64,000 bases of DNA from NCBI RefSeq assembly GCF_040802235.1, contig NC_133158.1, positions 40,862,001-40,926,000 of the forward strand, in the 5' to 3' direction. Position 1 is the first letter of the stretch. Each line of letters begins with the position of its first letter. The DNA comes from Manis javanica. Taxonomy: Eukaryota; Chordata; Mammalia; Pholidota; Manidae. Positions 48,788-59,054 of this stretch are shown in pieces. The notes beneath the pieces are model-generated. The model had not been told where the DNA came from and searched no databases. It worked only from the letters and a program-made list of their open reading frames with translations. A program made the position numbers and the translations under genes.

Positions 48788-51700
48788 CTTGGGGAGGACA
48801 AGGGGGGTCCGGGCAACACACCCACCCTGGCCACTGCTCCCGGGCTGCCCTAGAATACCCCTCCTTCCTACTCAGGGCACCTCAGGGTAGGGACTATCCT
48901 GGAGTGTCCTGGCCAACAGCGCCTGGTTCCATATGCTCTGTGCCGACTAAAGACCATGGGCCTAGTTCCTGTACCACCTCAGCCAAGTGGGTGTCCCCCT
49001 CACAAAATGCTTCATAGTGGGTGCTACACAGCACAACCCATGCCTGCAAGCACCAGCTCAGAGCCCATGGCAACCAGGGGGCAGCGGCAGCCAGGCACCT
49101 CCCTCTGGAAACCTGAGAACATGTCTCTGTGACAGCAGAGGCCGGCTCGACCCAGGACGTGCCCCACACAGATGGGGGCACAGGCACGGCCGACAGAACT
49201 GGCCTCCTCCTTGTCAGCCAGGTGGCCCTGCTTAGCTCTGGGCCTGGAGTGTGCTGAGCTCAGCCAGTACCCACGGAGCTGATGGGCAGAAGTCACACCA
49301 CAGCCCGAGGCGCCCCCCAGTAGCGCAGTTCCTGGTTGAAGAGGCTGCCTGCCCAGGGCAGCCATGGAGGGCTAGAGGGCTGCCCCAGCGCCACCTAACG
49401 GCCCGATGCCAGAAAGGATATGGTCACCTCCTTCACACAGTGCTTGGCACCCAAGGCTTTGATGACTTCCGCGGTCCCAGCATAGGGCCACTTGCCGTCT
49501 TCCTCCTGCTCGTGGCCCACGGTGACCTCGACGCCACCAAGTACTTTGGCCGCAAGGACGGGCGCGATACAGCACAAGCTGAGAGGGGAGAGGCGGTGTC
49601 GGCTCAGGCTGTGCAGTCACAGGGGTGGGGGGCAGGGCCGCAGTGCAGCAGCCTGAAGCACACGATCAACCCTGAAACGACTGGGTGTAGGGACAAAGGA
49701 CGCTGGCTCCAAGGTGGAACTGGCCCCTGGGGTCATGAATGCCATGCACCCTCAGCTTGCTTTGCTACCAGATGGAGTCTCCAGGCACCCAGGTGCCAGG
49801 CCCAGATGGCAGGGGTAGGCAGCCACATGAGGAGCTGGGCCCTGGCTGCACCTTATGTGGTATCCAGACACAGGTTGGCTACCTACAGGGAAGGCAACAC
49901 ACGGTGTGGTGGCTGAGGCCCAGGTTTTGGGGTGGCTTGTCACGCAGCAACAGATCACAGCCATACTGACCATGATGAAGGGGCACGAAAGGCCAGGGAC
50001 ACAGCTCAACCAGCAGCCCTGACTGCAGAAGCAAGGGGACACATGCCTGCTGGCCCCACACGCAGGATGCCGAGCCTCAGGGCCACGGGGCCGACAGCTG
50101 CCCTCGGGGCTATGAGGTTGTTTTTCACCAGGAGGCCTCGGGACCAGCGGCGCCTGGGCCAGTCAGGTCAGCCAACACGAGGCCCCAGCCCTGCTCCCCG
50201 CGCCTCACTCCTGCCCTCCTCTGGCTCCAGTGGCCTTACTGGCTGCCTTTCCAGGCCCTGTGCTGAAGCTGCTGGAATACGCCACGGTAAAATACGATTA
50301 AGATGTATTTACGTACTTTTTAAATGTCACAGCAACTGAAATAACTTCTGTTCAGAACCCTGACGTAAAACCCCAACCACTGAACTGCAGCTGATGTCCC
50401 AGGAGTATCCTGTCAGGGAGCTGCAGAGGCCCTGGCAGTCCTGCTCAGGATGCCCAGAAGCACATGCTGTGGTGCAGGGCGCAGACACAGGCTGATGCCG
50501 GTGCTTGCGTGGAGGCACCTGCCAGCACTGTGCACCGTGTGGGGACAAGCAGGCAGGCAGCCAGCCTGCTGGACCCTCTCCATCCATACTCGTGGTGAGC
50601 AGGCCAGGCAGCATGGGATTGCTTGGGAAGGGGCACCCAACGTGTGCTGACCTGCAGAGGGCATTTCATGTGTGACTGGACAGCACTACTGCTTTCTGGA
50701 GAAGAGGGCCAAGGAATCTGCCAAGGGCGTGCCAAACGGAGCTTCCAAAGACAGGGCAGCATCGACGCCCCTGCCCAACCAGGGCAACACTGTAGCCCGA
50801 CTCAGCCAGGGCGGCCATTTATGTGAGTGGGCATGTCGCCAGTAAAGTAGATAGTCACAAAGGGCACCAGGTCCCTCCCGGGTGCTTGCCTGCAAAAACT
50901 GGAGCTGTTCCAGTGACAGCACCCTGGGAGGTGGGGGGCTTGCGGCACCATCCCTTCCGGGCAGGTCTGGTCCAAGAAGATGCAGGTAGAAGGTGGCACA
51001 TGCTGCCAGGCTGACACTGCTTGTGACAAAGGGGGCTCCCAAGCTGGGCAGGGCATCTGATGAGTGGCTAAGGGTCTGTGACAGACCCAACCTCCTTGGC
51101 TGCTGTGTTCTGTTCAGATGGAGGGTTCTAGAGCGACCTGGGTATGTTGGCTCACCAGTGACGCGGGAGCCAGCAGCTGTCAGGTGGAGGTTGGGAGGCC
51201 TTGAGTCTGCAACCCTGTGAGTTCAGCTCCAGTGCATCTGCACAGCTGTGCTCCGAGACAGCTTCTACCACCAGTGAGACTCCAAGGTGTGCAATGCACG
51301 TGCTCAGTGCCCCATGGGCCCACTGTGCAGTGTTGAGGCAGGACCGAGGAACAACTGCTGGAATGCTGGTGGAATGGATCTGACGGCGGTGCCAGCACCT
51401 GCCCCCAGGGAACCACTCCTGGTGGCAGGCACAGCTGGCCTCGCCCACCTGCTGGGACTGCCGGGACCCAGGACCACAGGCTGTGATGGGAGTAACTGCT
51501 GTGCCGAGTTTGGGAGCGCAGAGGAACGTGAGGCTGCTGCCCGGGGCCACCTCAGACCAGTCCTCGGGGAGGGGCTCCCAGAGGAAGGAAGCTCAGGAGT
51601 GGGGCTCATGGCAGCAACCCAGAAAAGAAGTGCCTCTGCCGAGCCTAGATGTGGGTGGGGCCCACGAGGAAGGGATGCTAAGTAAGGCGGAGGGTTGGGG

Positions 51701-54700
51701 AGCACTGACTGAAGCGCCTCCAGGAAGCTGACAGGATCACCCCCTCCCCCTCGCTAGGCCATCAGCGGACATTACGACCACAGGCCCACAGAACGCTCAG
51801 AGCCAGAAGGCACGTATGAGGCCCCGGAAAACCCCTAGGTGACATGAGAACAGGGACCAGTTTTGAAGACCACTGCGCCCTGCCTGCCGCCCTCTGTGGC
51901 CCCGCACGCACCCAATGGGCTTCCCAGCCTGGTGGAACTCCTTCAGGACGCGCTCCACGTCTCTGTGGACTGTGCAGTCTTTTCCATGTACGGCGAACGT
52001 GCTCCTGCCATGAGAGGGGAGGCTTCCTTAGCTCTCAGTGGGCCTGGCCCCCAAGAGCCCACATGCGGTTCCATCCACTCCTCAGGAAGTCATCACATGC
52101 AAGTGTGCACATACGTGTGTGTGGCTATTCATATAATTATATGTTCCTGTACCTTCCCATTTTTTAAACAGAAAGACGCTGAGTAATAAGGGGGAGGGAG
52201 GGTGGAGGTGGACAGAACAGACACAGTGGTGCTTGGTAAACCCAGGAACCGCAAGCAAGCACGCGGCCCAAGACCAGCGATGGTCACTCGCTAAGAAGGA
52301 AGAGAAATGCATTTTGTTCCCCAGAGCTGGAGCCCTGGGGTGTCATTAAGGGGCACACATGCCAGCACCGTCTCTGTGGAAGGCAGGCCCATGAGGCCAT
52401 CAAAGGCCAAAGGGCACGCCTCTGCCCACAGCCTCACCTGGGCTGCCCCTGCTGTTTATGGGCGGGACTATCCTGGGGCATCTGCTGAGCATGGTGCATG
52501 AGGAACCAGAAAACTGGGGCAATGGAGGGTCGCCACCTGATGTGGAGATGGGTGCTCGGGGTGTGCACGTGTGTCAGACGTCACATCTTACACCTCAAAT
52601 GCATGTGTCAGTTACAGCTCCAAAAAACCATCAAGACAAGAGCAGGCTGGAAATCACCAGTGCCCGTCAGGGTCAGGCCATCCACCAGATGGGATCTGTG
52701 CACACAGCTGTGGGGCCGGCCAGCGGACCAGCAACAATCCGCTTGGTTGCAAACACGCAGTGCAGAACTGAGCTGGAGAGGCTATCCCTGTGCTACACAC
52801 AAGCTGCTCACAGTGCCAAGGAGAGCCTGAGCCCCTACACAGGAGGAAGGGGTCACCACGCTGCCCCTTAATGATCACAGCAGCCCTGCTCAGGGGACCG
52901 CTGTCTCGGGAACTGGCCCTCCTCCTGGAAAGGTCAGGAAGAATGGGGCCAGCGGCCACCAGCAGCAGCTTCCCCCAGGGATCCTGAAGCCTACAGCATC
53001 CTCTATAGGGGAGACATGGATACACCAAGAGCTGGCTCAGCTCCTAGGTCAGCCAAGTGCAGGTGTGGGGGACACAACCCAACAGATCCCCCAACGGCCT
53101 TCACCTAGGGGGAGGTGCTAATGGTCACAGCAGAGGTACAGCACTTAGTGAACCCATCTCATGCTTTCAAGAAACCCTGTCCCATCGGAGGTCAAAGTCC
53201 AGCAGACCCCTTTCTGTCACTTCCTGCCAAGAGGCATGTGAAGGTGGTGCCAAGGGGAGAGGCCTCAGAAGGCCAGGTTTCAGGAGCACAGCTGGAAAAA
53301 CGGGGTGGCTCTGCAGAGAGGAGGTGCTGCAGTCTGCAGGCAGAGGGGAACCTCCAAAGGTCAAAATACAGAAGGGCTGTGCACAGTGGGACACTGGGGA
53401 ACTTAACGCCTCCCTCTGGGTACAGGGCACCCCGACAGAGCCAGCCAGGAGGGACGGCACCATTCCATCTCGTGTCCTGACCATAAAGGGTCCACAGGGG
53501 CTAGGCACAGGTCAGAGGCGTAGCTTTAAATGTCAACATGACATTCCCGTGTGACTCTTGGGCAAGCAGCTGGAAATGCAGGTCAGAAAGGGGGTGGGTG
53601 GTGCTCCAGACCTCAGCGGTGAAAGGTGAAGCTCATGCAGGTGAGCCTCAGGGGGCAAAGGCGGTGCACGGGGAGGGGCCTGACAGAGCAGCAGCGACCC
53701 TAACAGTGCTCGCAGGACTTGAACGCAACCCCATGGGGCCTGAGATGACGGGATTATGGGACCCTTCAGAAGAAGACACCAACGGCTCAGCGAGGAGGAA
53801 CCACAAAGGACGAAGGGCAAGGGGAGAGCCTCATTTCTGCAGCAGTGCCCCGAGAAGCAGGCAGATGGGGGGCAAGGAGGCAAAGGGCCAGCACAGGCAG
53901 TCCAGGCCACACAACCCTCACAATGGCCCCGCCAGCAGGTGGCAAGCCCTGGGGCTGGATGTCCACAGCCAGGTATTTGTCACCAGAGGCCCTGGGCCTG
54001 GGTCAGAGGAATGCTCTCATCCTCGTCCCAGGAAAACGCTCCTTCCAGGGCCCGTCTGCTCATCTGCTGTATCTCCATCACAACCCATGAAGCTTGGCTG
54101 TCAGACATGCTGTACCATGTGTTCAAGCACCCAAAACAGTCGGGCACAGCTGCTTCCCATCTCCTGCACCAGGACAGCTGTGCGGGACCCCCATCACCTG
54201 AGCAGAGGCCCCTGCCCGCCTCCGGAGGGATGTGCTGGGACAGGGACAGCACAGACGCATTCCTGAGACACACAGCGAGACAGAGCAACAAGAGAGAGCA
54301 GATCCAAGACCAGAGGACAAGGGCACTGTAGTGTCTCGGCGCCATGGGACTGGCAAGGCTGTGCTGCTAACTCTCAGGCCCAAAGCCCAATCACCATAGC
54401 AACACCCACAAGCAAAGAAAGAATGGGCCCATGTCCTGGAGGACCCTTACCCAACAACCTAACAGAAAAGCAGGTCCCTATGCTGCGAGGAGTGTGTGGG
54501 AGACGGTATGGATGTGAGCAGACCTCCGGCGAGACCACCTCAGAGGGTGACTGCGGACCAAGCAGAAGGCAGAGAAACCACACATCTTGCTAAAATGTGA
54601 CCTGAGCCCCATCCTACAGCAGTTCCACCCCAGAGCAGCTATGTGCGTCAAGAAGCAGAGATCCCCAACAGCAGCCAGGTGTCCAACCCGGCCCACCCAC

Positions 54701-57135
54701 ACCCCAGGTGCTGCGGGAGAGAGCCCAGAGCTCTGACACGCACAAGTTCTTGGCAGCTCCAAAGCCTCCAGGGAAGATGGCAGCATCGTGGTCGGCCGTG
54801 CGGAGCTTGGCCAGGTCGGTGATCTTGCCACGGGCAATCCTGGCTGACTCAGTCAGAACGTTCCTGGGAAAGGAGAGACCACAGAAAGATTCAGCGTGCA
54901 GCCAGGAGCAGGGCAGGCGGAACCAAGCAACCAAGGCCCCAGGGAGGCACATGTGCTGCCTATAAGAGGGAGAGCGACCCACACCTGTGCAGCCCCTGGA
55001 GCCCTCTCAGGTCGGCAACTCAGAACCCAAGCCGAATTGTCAGGGACTTCCTGTCAGCCAGGGACCCCAGGAAGATAGGCACCCCTCCGGGTACTGGTGA
55101 CAGACAGCAACTGTGCAGCAGTGCACACGACGAGCGGAGCTACAGCCTAAGCCACAGAGCCCGGGACCAGGGACCCAGGCAGGGAAAGAGGCATAGGGAT
55201 CCTGTCTGGGGGATCCACAGCCCCCAGGAGACAGAGCTGTGGATCCCCCCTGGCCCACCTTGCACCGAACCTCGCTGGAAGGTGCCTGGGAACCTCAGCC
55301 CCAAGCTGTTGCCCTGCAGTAGAACGGGACAGGGGAGACATGGGGCTCTGAGCACACCAGGCCAGGCCTGAGCACCCAGAGCTGGGTCTGGGGGCCCCCC
55401 TCACAGCCACCTGGGGCTCAAACAGGTGAACGAGGGGGCCAGACTGAGCTGTCCGCCTTCACTCAAAACCAAGGACAAGGTGCCTACTCGGAATCCTGTC
55501 ACCGCCTCAGTAAGCCCCATGAGGTGAGAAACAACTCCCAGGTTTGCAGCGTTAGGTCCGCCTGAGGACTGTACTTGGAGAGACGCTCAGCCTGGCTCCC
55601 AGCTCCAGAGAAGTGGTGGTGCGCACAGCTTCTTGAGCGACTACCCTCCGTGACCACATCTGACCACCAGGGTAGGCAAGACTCACCTGGTTTCAGTCTC
55701 AGAAGGCTGCCCCTTGGTGTGGTCGACTACATGCATCTGAGGGATGTCAGGAGCAAAGATCTGGACCTCAGCCCCACCACGGCTCAGGTGAACCAGCACC
55801 CTGACCGGGACAAAATCAGACAAGACTGAGACTACCCAACCCAGCTTTACCCGTTACCATGTTTTTGAAAACAGGAGTTTTTTAGCTGACTGCTTTATAA
55901 GACAAACATAAAACCTCGTATATACTCACATCCTAACTGCTTTACGAAAAGTTAAGGTTAGCTTGCGGACAATCCAAATTCAGTATCACTGAACTAACTT
56001 AAGGAGACCAGCCAGTCCCCAAGCCCCCTTTCCAATCCAGGGTGCTGGGGTCGGGTGACCCAGCTGGTGTCACAGCCTGAACATGTAGGCCCAAGCCTCC
56101 AACATTTGAGGGAGCTTTTCTCGACGACAGGAAGTTTAACCCCTGATCTCTCGCAACTTTCCCACCACGGTGGTGGGAGAGAGACCCAAGACGCAGAGGT
56201 CTCCCGAGGGCTGCCCCGTTCCAGACACGGCGCTTCTCCCTTTCAGACAAGGCACCAGCACGCGGCCTGGCCCTGGGAGGGTTCAGGCTGTTTGAGGGCC
56301 ACCCCGACTCCGCCCTCTAACCCCACTGCCCCCACGGAAGCTCGCTGGCCCTCTGCACCCGCCAGGTCGGCACCGTGTCCAGCGCTAGCACCGGCACACG
56401 CTGGCAAACCCTGGACGGGCAGGGCTCAGCGGCCTCGCAGCCCCCGCCGCACGGTCCTCCGGTCTCCGTAAGGCACCAAGCTCCGGAGGCAGGCATTCCG
56501 CGACCACCACCTGACTCGCCCCCTCCCGACCGCCCTGCTGGTACCGCTCACGGGAACCTTTTGATCAAGGCGCCAGATTCACCGCAATAGCTGACAAGTC
56601 GCGTCAGTCAAGGTTACCGGCAGCCACTAAAGTCAGAGCTAAATGGAGGGCGCAGTGTGACCCCTGGGCTGGTAACTCAAGGGCCTGAAAACCCCACAAA
56701 GCGCCTATTAAGTGGTTGTCCCCCGGTGGCGGCGTTATCCCGACATCTGAAGTCTCAGCCTCCCCCGCGACCGCACACGCCGACTTCCAGGCGTTGCTCT
56801 GCGCTCCCCGCGTCCCTCCGGCGCTCCCCAGCTCAGGGAGAGGCCCCGCCCTTCCTCGGGGCGGTCCCGGGGCCGCAGGGGCTTACGCGGAGGCCTCGTG
56901 CAGCTCCGTGCCGTCGTAGACGCCGCACCCAGACAGCACCTGCGGGAGGAGCGCGGTCACGGACGCCCGCCGCGAGGGCCCGACCTCGGGCGGCGGCCCG
57001 TCCCCGCGTCTGCCCTTGTCCGCTCACCAACGCGACCCTGGTCCCGGGGCGCGGCGCGGAGCCGTGGAGGGTGGCGCGCGGCGCGAGCGCGGAGGCCGCC
57101 AGCCTCGGCGCCAGCAGGGCCCGGACTGCTGCCAT
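48632..57135 (-). CDS. GATD3: GATD3 (C21orf33/ES1 homolog), complete, seven coding exons
   Basis: GATD3 is a mitochondrial protein of the DJ-1/PfpI (class I glutamine amidotransferase-like) superfamily, related to bacterial ElbB and zebrafish ES1. Its biochemical role is poorly settled. Coding exons on the minus strand: 57028-57135, 56887-56939, 55687-55800, 54744-54863, 51912-52004, 49428-49578 and 48632-48787. They total 795 nt (264 residues; human has about 268), and all joins keep frame. The N-terminus is Arg/Ala-rich without acidic residues, as in a mitochondrial presequence. The family motifs [10 protein letters not shown] (exon 2), [10 protein letters not shown] (exon 4), GLCCIAPV (exons 5/6; likely nucleophile elbow, Cys166) and [10 protein letters not shown] (exon 7) are all present. 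The ATG is the first in the CpG-island exon. PWP2 lies upstream in tandem, as in human. The only irregularity is the exon 7 acceptor, described separately. The gene looks functional. Confidence 0.95.
48788..51911 (-). other. GATD3 introns 6 and 5
   Basis: Intron sequence at 48788-49427 and 49579-51911. GC-rich and apparently single copy, with no recognisable repeat or extra exon. Confidence 0.55.
49428..49578 (-). CDS. GATD3: GATD3 coding exon 6 (nucleophile exon)
   Basis: This 151-nt exon follows CTCTCAG. It completes the [13 protein letters not shown] nucleophile elbow and continues through [19 protein letters not shown] to [11 protein letters not shown]. Its second Cys (residue 166) aligns with the ElbB active-site-like Cys. 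The donor is GAG|GTGACC, a weak non-consensus GT site. Confidence 0.95.
51912..52004 (-). CDS. GATD3: GATD3 coding exon 5
   Basis: This 93-nt exon follows GGCAG and ends at a GTGCGT donor. It encodes [15 protein letters not shown] and then [16 protein letters not shown]. The first half is slightly diverged from human and the second half is nearly identical. Confidence 0.94.
52005..54743 (-). other. GATD3 intron 4
   Basis: A 2.7-kb intron. GC-rich apart from an AT-rich patch near 52110-52190. I see no extra exon. Confidence 0.55.
54744..54863 (-). CDS. GATD3: GATD3 coding exon 4
   Basis: This 120-nt exon follows TTCCCAG and ends at a GTGCGT donor. It encodes [19 protein letters not shown] followed by [17 protein letters not shown]. 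The last motif is the glycine-rich loop diagnostic of this family. Confidence 0.96.
54864..56886 (-). other. GATD3 introns 3 and 2
   Basis: Intron sequence at 54864-55686 and 55801-56886. The right part merges into the CpG island. An AT-rich patch at 55850-55990 is unassigned. Confidence 0.55.
55687..55800 (-). CDS. GATD3: GATD3 coding exon 3
   Basis: This 114-nt exon follows GGTCAG and ends at a GTGAGT donor. It encodes the conserved block that begins [18 protein letters not shown] and runs through HTKGQPSE. Only conservative differences from the human protein are visible. Confidence 0.95.
56887..56939 (-). CDS. GATD3: GATD3 coding exon 2
   Basis: This 53-nt exon follows CCCGCAG and ends at a GTAAGC donor (56881-56886). 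It encodes [17 protein letters not shown], the motif that carries the conserved Glu of the DJ-1/ElbB fold. It leaves two bases of a split Ala codon. Intron 1 is only about 88 bp, so exons 1 and 2 share the CpG island. Confidence 0.95.
57028..57135 (-). CDS. GATD3: GATD3 coding exon 1
   Basis: This exon encodes residues 1-36 and ends in phase 0 at a GTGAGC donor (57022-57027). The peptide starts [15 protein letters not shown] and is rich in Arg and Ala with no acidic residue, a typical mitochondrial targeting sequence. It ends with the first strand of the fold (RVAL). The exon lies inside a CpG island. Confidence 0.95.
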
Positions 57136-58876
57136 GGCCGTGCAGGGACAGCAGGTCGGAGGGTCACGCGGCGGCGCCTGCGCAGTCTCCTGCTTCCGCT
57201 CCCGCTCCCGGGTGCGGTCGGGAGCCTTGGCTCCGCGCTCCCGCTGTTTCCGCTGCCCGCGGCAGCAGGATCTACCGCGGTGCCAGCTCGGGCGGAGGCG
57301 CGGCAGCAGGTCCCGAGTACCCGGCTTTACCTCCGCTCCTGACGCAGCTCCATCGCACCGCCGGCCGGTGTCTGAGCGCGGCCGGGCCTGAGGAGGACCC
57401 CCCGCACCACCACCGCCCCCAGGGAGCTAACCCTGCCCAAGTTTCCCGCCAGATGCCGCTGCACCAGTTGCTTTGGGGCAAGATTGGCCACGGTGGTGAC
57501 GTCCAGACGTTCCTTCTCTTCTGTGATCTCTTCTGTGGTGCATTACACCACTGCAAAAAGGGGGTGTTCTGATTCCTTCAGGTACTAGCTACGATCCTTC
57601 CATTTAAAAGAATCTAGTTATATAGAGATCTCTTCACATAGAAATGAGTGGATTAACGTTTTTTTCCTTTATTTACCACTTTTCAAGTGAACAACAGGTT
57701 TTGAAAATAATTCAAATGGCCTCCAGGGCCTGCAGACACACTGGACGTTTCAACCCAAAGCTGTCACTGTCATTCTTACTCACTGTCCCATTGTTGACTT
57801 TTACAAGTACTTTCATCAAGGACGTTCTCATGGAAACAACAAATGTGAGGTATTCTACAAGTTACAACCAAAGATGAGCCTGGAACATTCTACTGTCTTC
57901 ATTCCTGAACTTCATCCCAACCCCTCCACTTTTTAGCCAGAAACTACTGGGAGGCAGCTGACCCTACCCTTACCTCCCCTCAGGGCCACATCCAGGACAT
58001 TAGCTGCACAGGGATGGGCTCATGCGGATGATGCTGAAACCTGCTCTATCGGAGAGAACTGCCCAAATGCACACTCTGTTTCAGCTGGGCTGGAAGCCAA
58101 GATCCTGCCTCTACCAAGCTCTTCCTGGGCACTGGCTGATGGTAAGCCATGAGCATAGAGGCATGGCCACCACCCTGGCCATGCTGTGCACACAGGGGAC
58201 TTACCAAAGTGGGACCCTTCTCAAGGGGGGCTGTGGGCTGAGCAGCCCGCCCCCTCCTCCGTGTGGCTACTGCAGAGCTGGTGTGGCAGGTCTGAGTGAG
58301 CTTCCAGTCCAGCCTGGGGCTGCTGGGTGTGCTTCTACAAGGTCAGAGCCAAGCAAATGCTCCTGGCCCTAGCCCTGTACAGAGGGAGCCCTGCTCCCGT
58401 CCCACCATCATGGGGAGTGCTAGCAAGCTGGTGGCCCTGATCCCCACCACGTGATGATCATACTCAGGAGATACCATTAACGTTTTTATATCAGAGTTCA
58501 GACTTAATCTGTACTTATATCTTAGAAAACCCCATCTTTTTCACCCCCAATTTATCATCAAAAGTTCATATTAAAAATATGAATAACAATTACACCAAAT
58601 TTGAGTCTATACACAGGCGCCCTTTGCTTCCCTAAAGGGTGCACTGAGGGCTCATTCATTCGCCTGAGTGCCTGAGGCTCCTGGCTGAGCGCCAAGCCTG
58701 TGCTGACTGGGATGTTAGCTCACTGCTTCCGTGCTTGCTTCTCACAGGAAGAGTAGGTCCTTGGCGAGTTTCTCTGACTCTCTGGATTGCCCTCCCACTC
58801 CTGGGGCCAGGCAGTGGAGGCTCCACTTCTCCGCGGGTCTTAACCCAAATGAACGTGGTTGCAAACATGGCCAGCT
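57136..58876. other. PWP2-GATD3 intergenic spacer with PWP2 3' UTR
   Basis: The first about 300 bp are the upstream half of the GATD3 CpG island. The rest is ordinary sequence that should hold the PWP2 3' UTR. I see no other gene. Confidence 0.6.
57668..57673 (-). terminator. PWP2: Candidate PWP2 polyadenylation signal
   Basis: This is the only exact AATAAA (TTTATT on plus) I found between the PWP2 stop and GATD3. It would give a 3' UTR of about 1.2 kb. A variant TATAAA near 58485 is an alternative. Confidence 0.3.
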
Positions 58877-59054
58877 TTATGCCAGCAGCCCGTCCTGGTC
58901 CTGGTTCCCGTGTCCTCCCCCAAACAAGTGCAGACTGTCATCGTCGGACACGTCTACCTCCTCCTTGCTTGCCAGCTGTTCTGAGTGGCGTTTCATGCCC
59001 CGCTGCCTGGACACTGCGAGTGCGTACTGGATGTTGTAGCGGTTCCAGTCACAG
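58877..59054 (-). CDS. PWP2: PWP2 last coding exon
   Basis: This 178-nt exon follows TTGAACAG and runs to the stop at 58877-58879. It encodes CDWNRYNIQYALAVSRQRG and then an acidic tail with DVSDDDSLHLFGGG. The tail is diverged from human but keeps the SDDDSLHL pattern. The 1.6-kb intron before it contains the mitochondrial insertion. Confidence 0.94.

Larger units (their letters stand above)
56280..57430. promoter_or_regulatory. GATD3: CpG island, GATD3 promoter
   Basis: This stretch is dense in CpG and GC and covers GATD3 exons 1-2 and the DNA upstream of the ATG at 57135. CpG content falls away on both sides, sharply after about 57430. No TATA box is obvious, which is usual for a housekeeping mitochondrial gene. 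Confidence 0.8.

Noticed and set aside
48600-57135. GATD3 as a pseudogene because of the odd last acceptor
   Set aside because: All seven exons are open and in frame, key motifs are intact, a CpG-island promoter is present, and an in-frame alternative acceptor exists.
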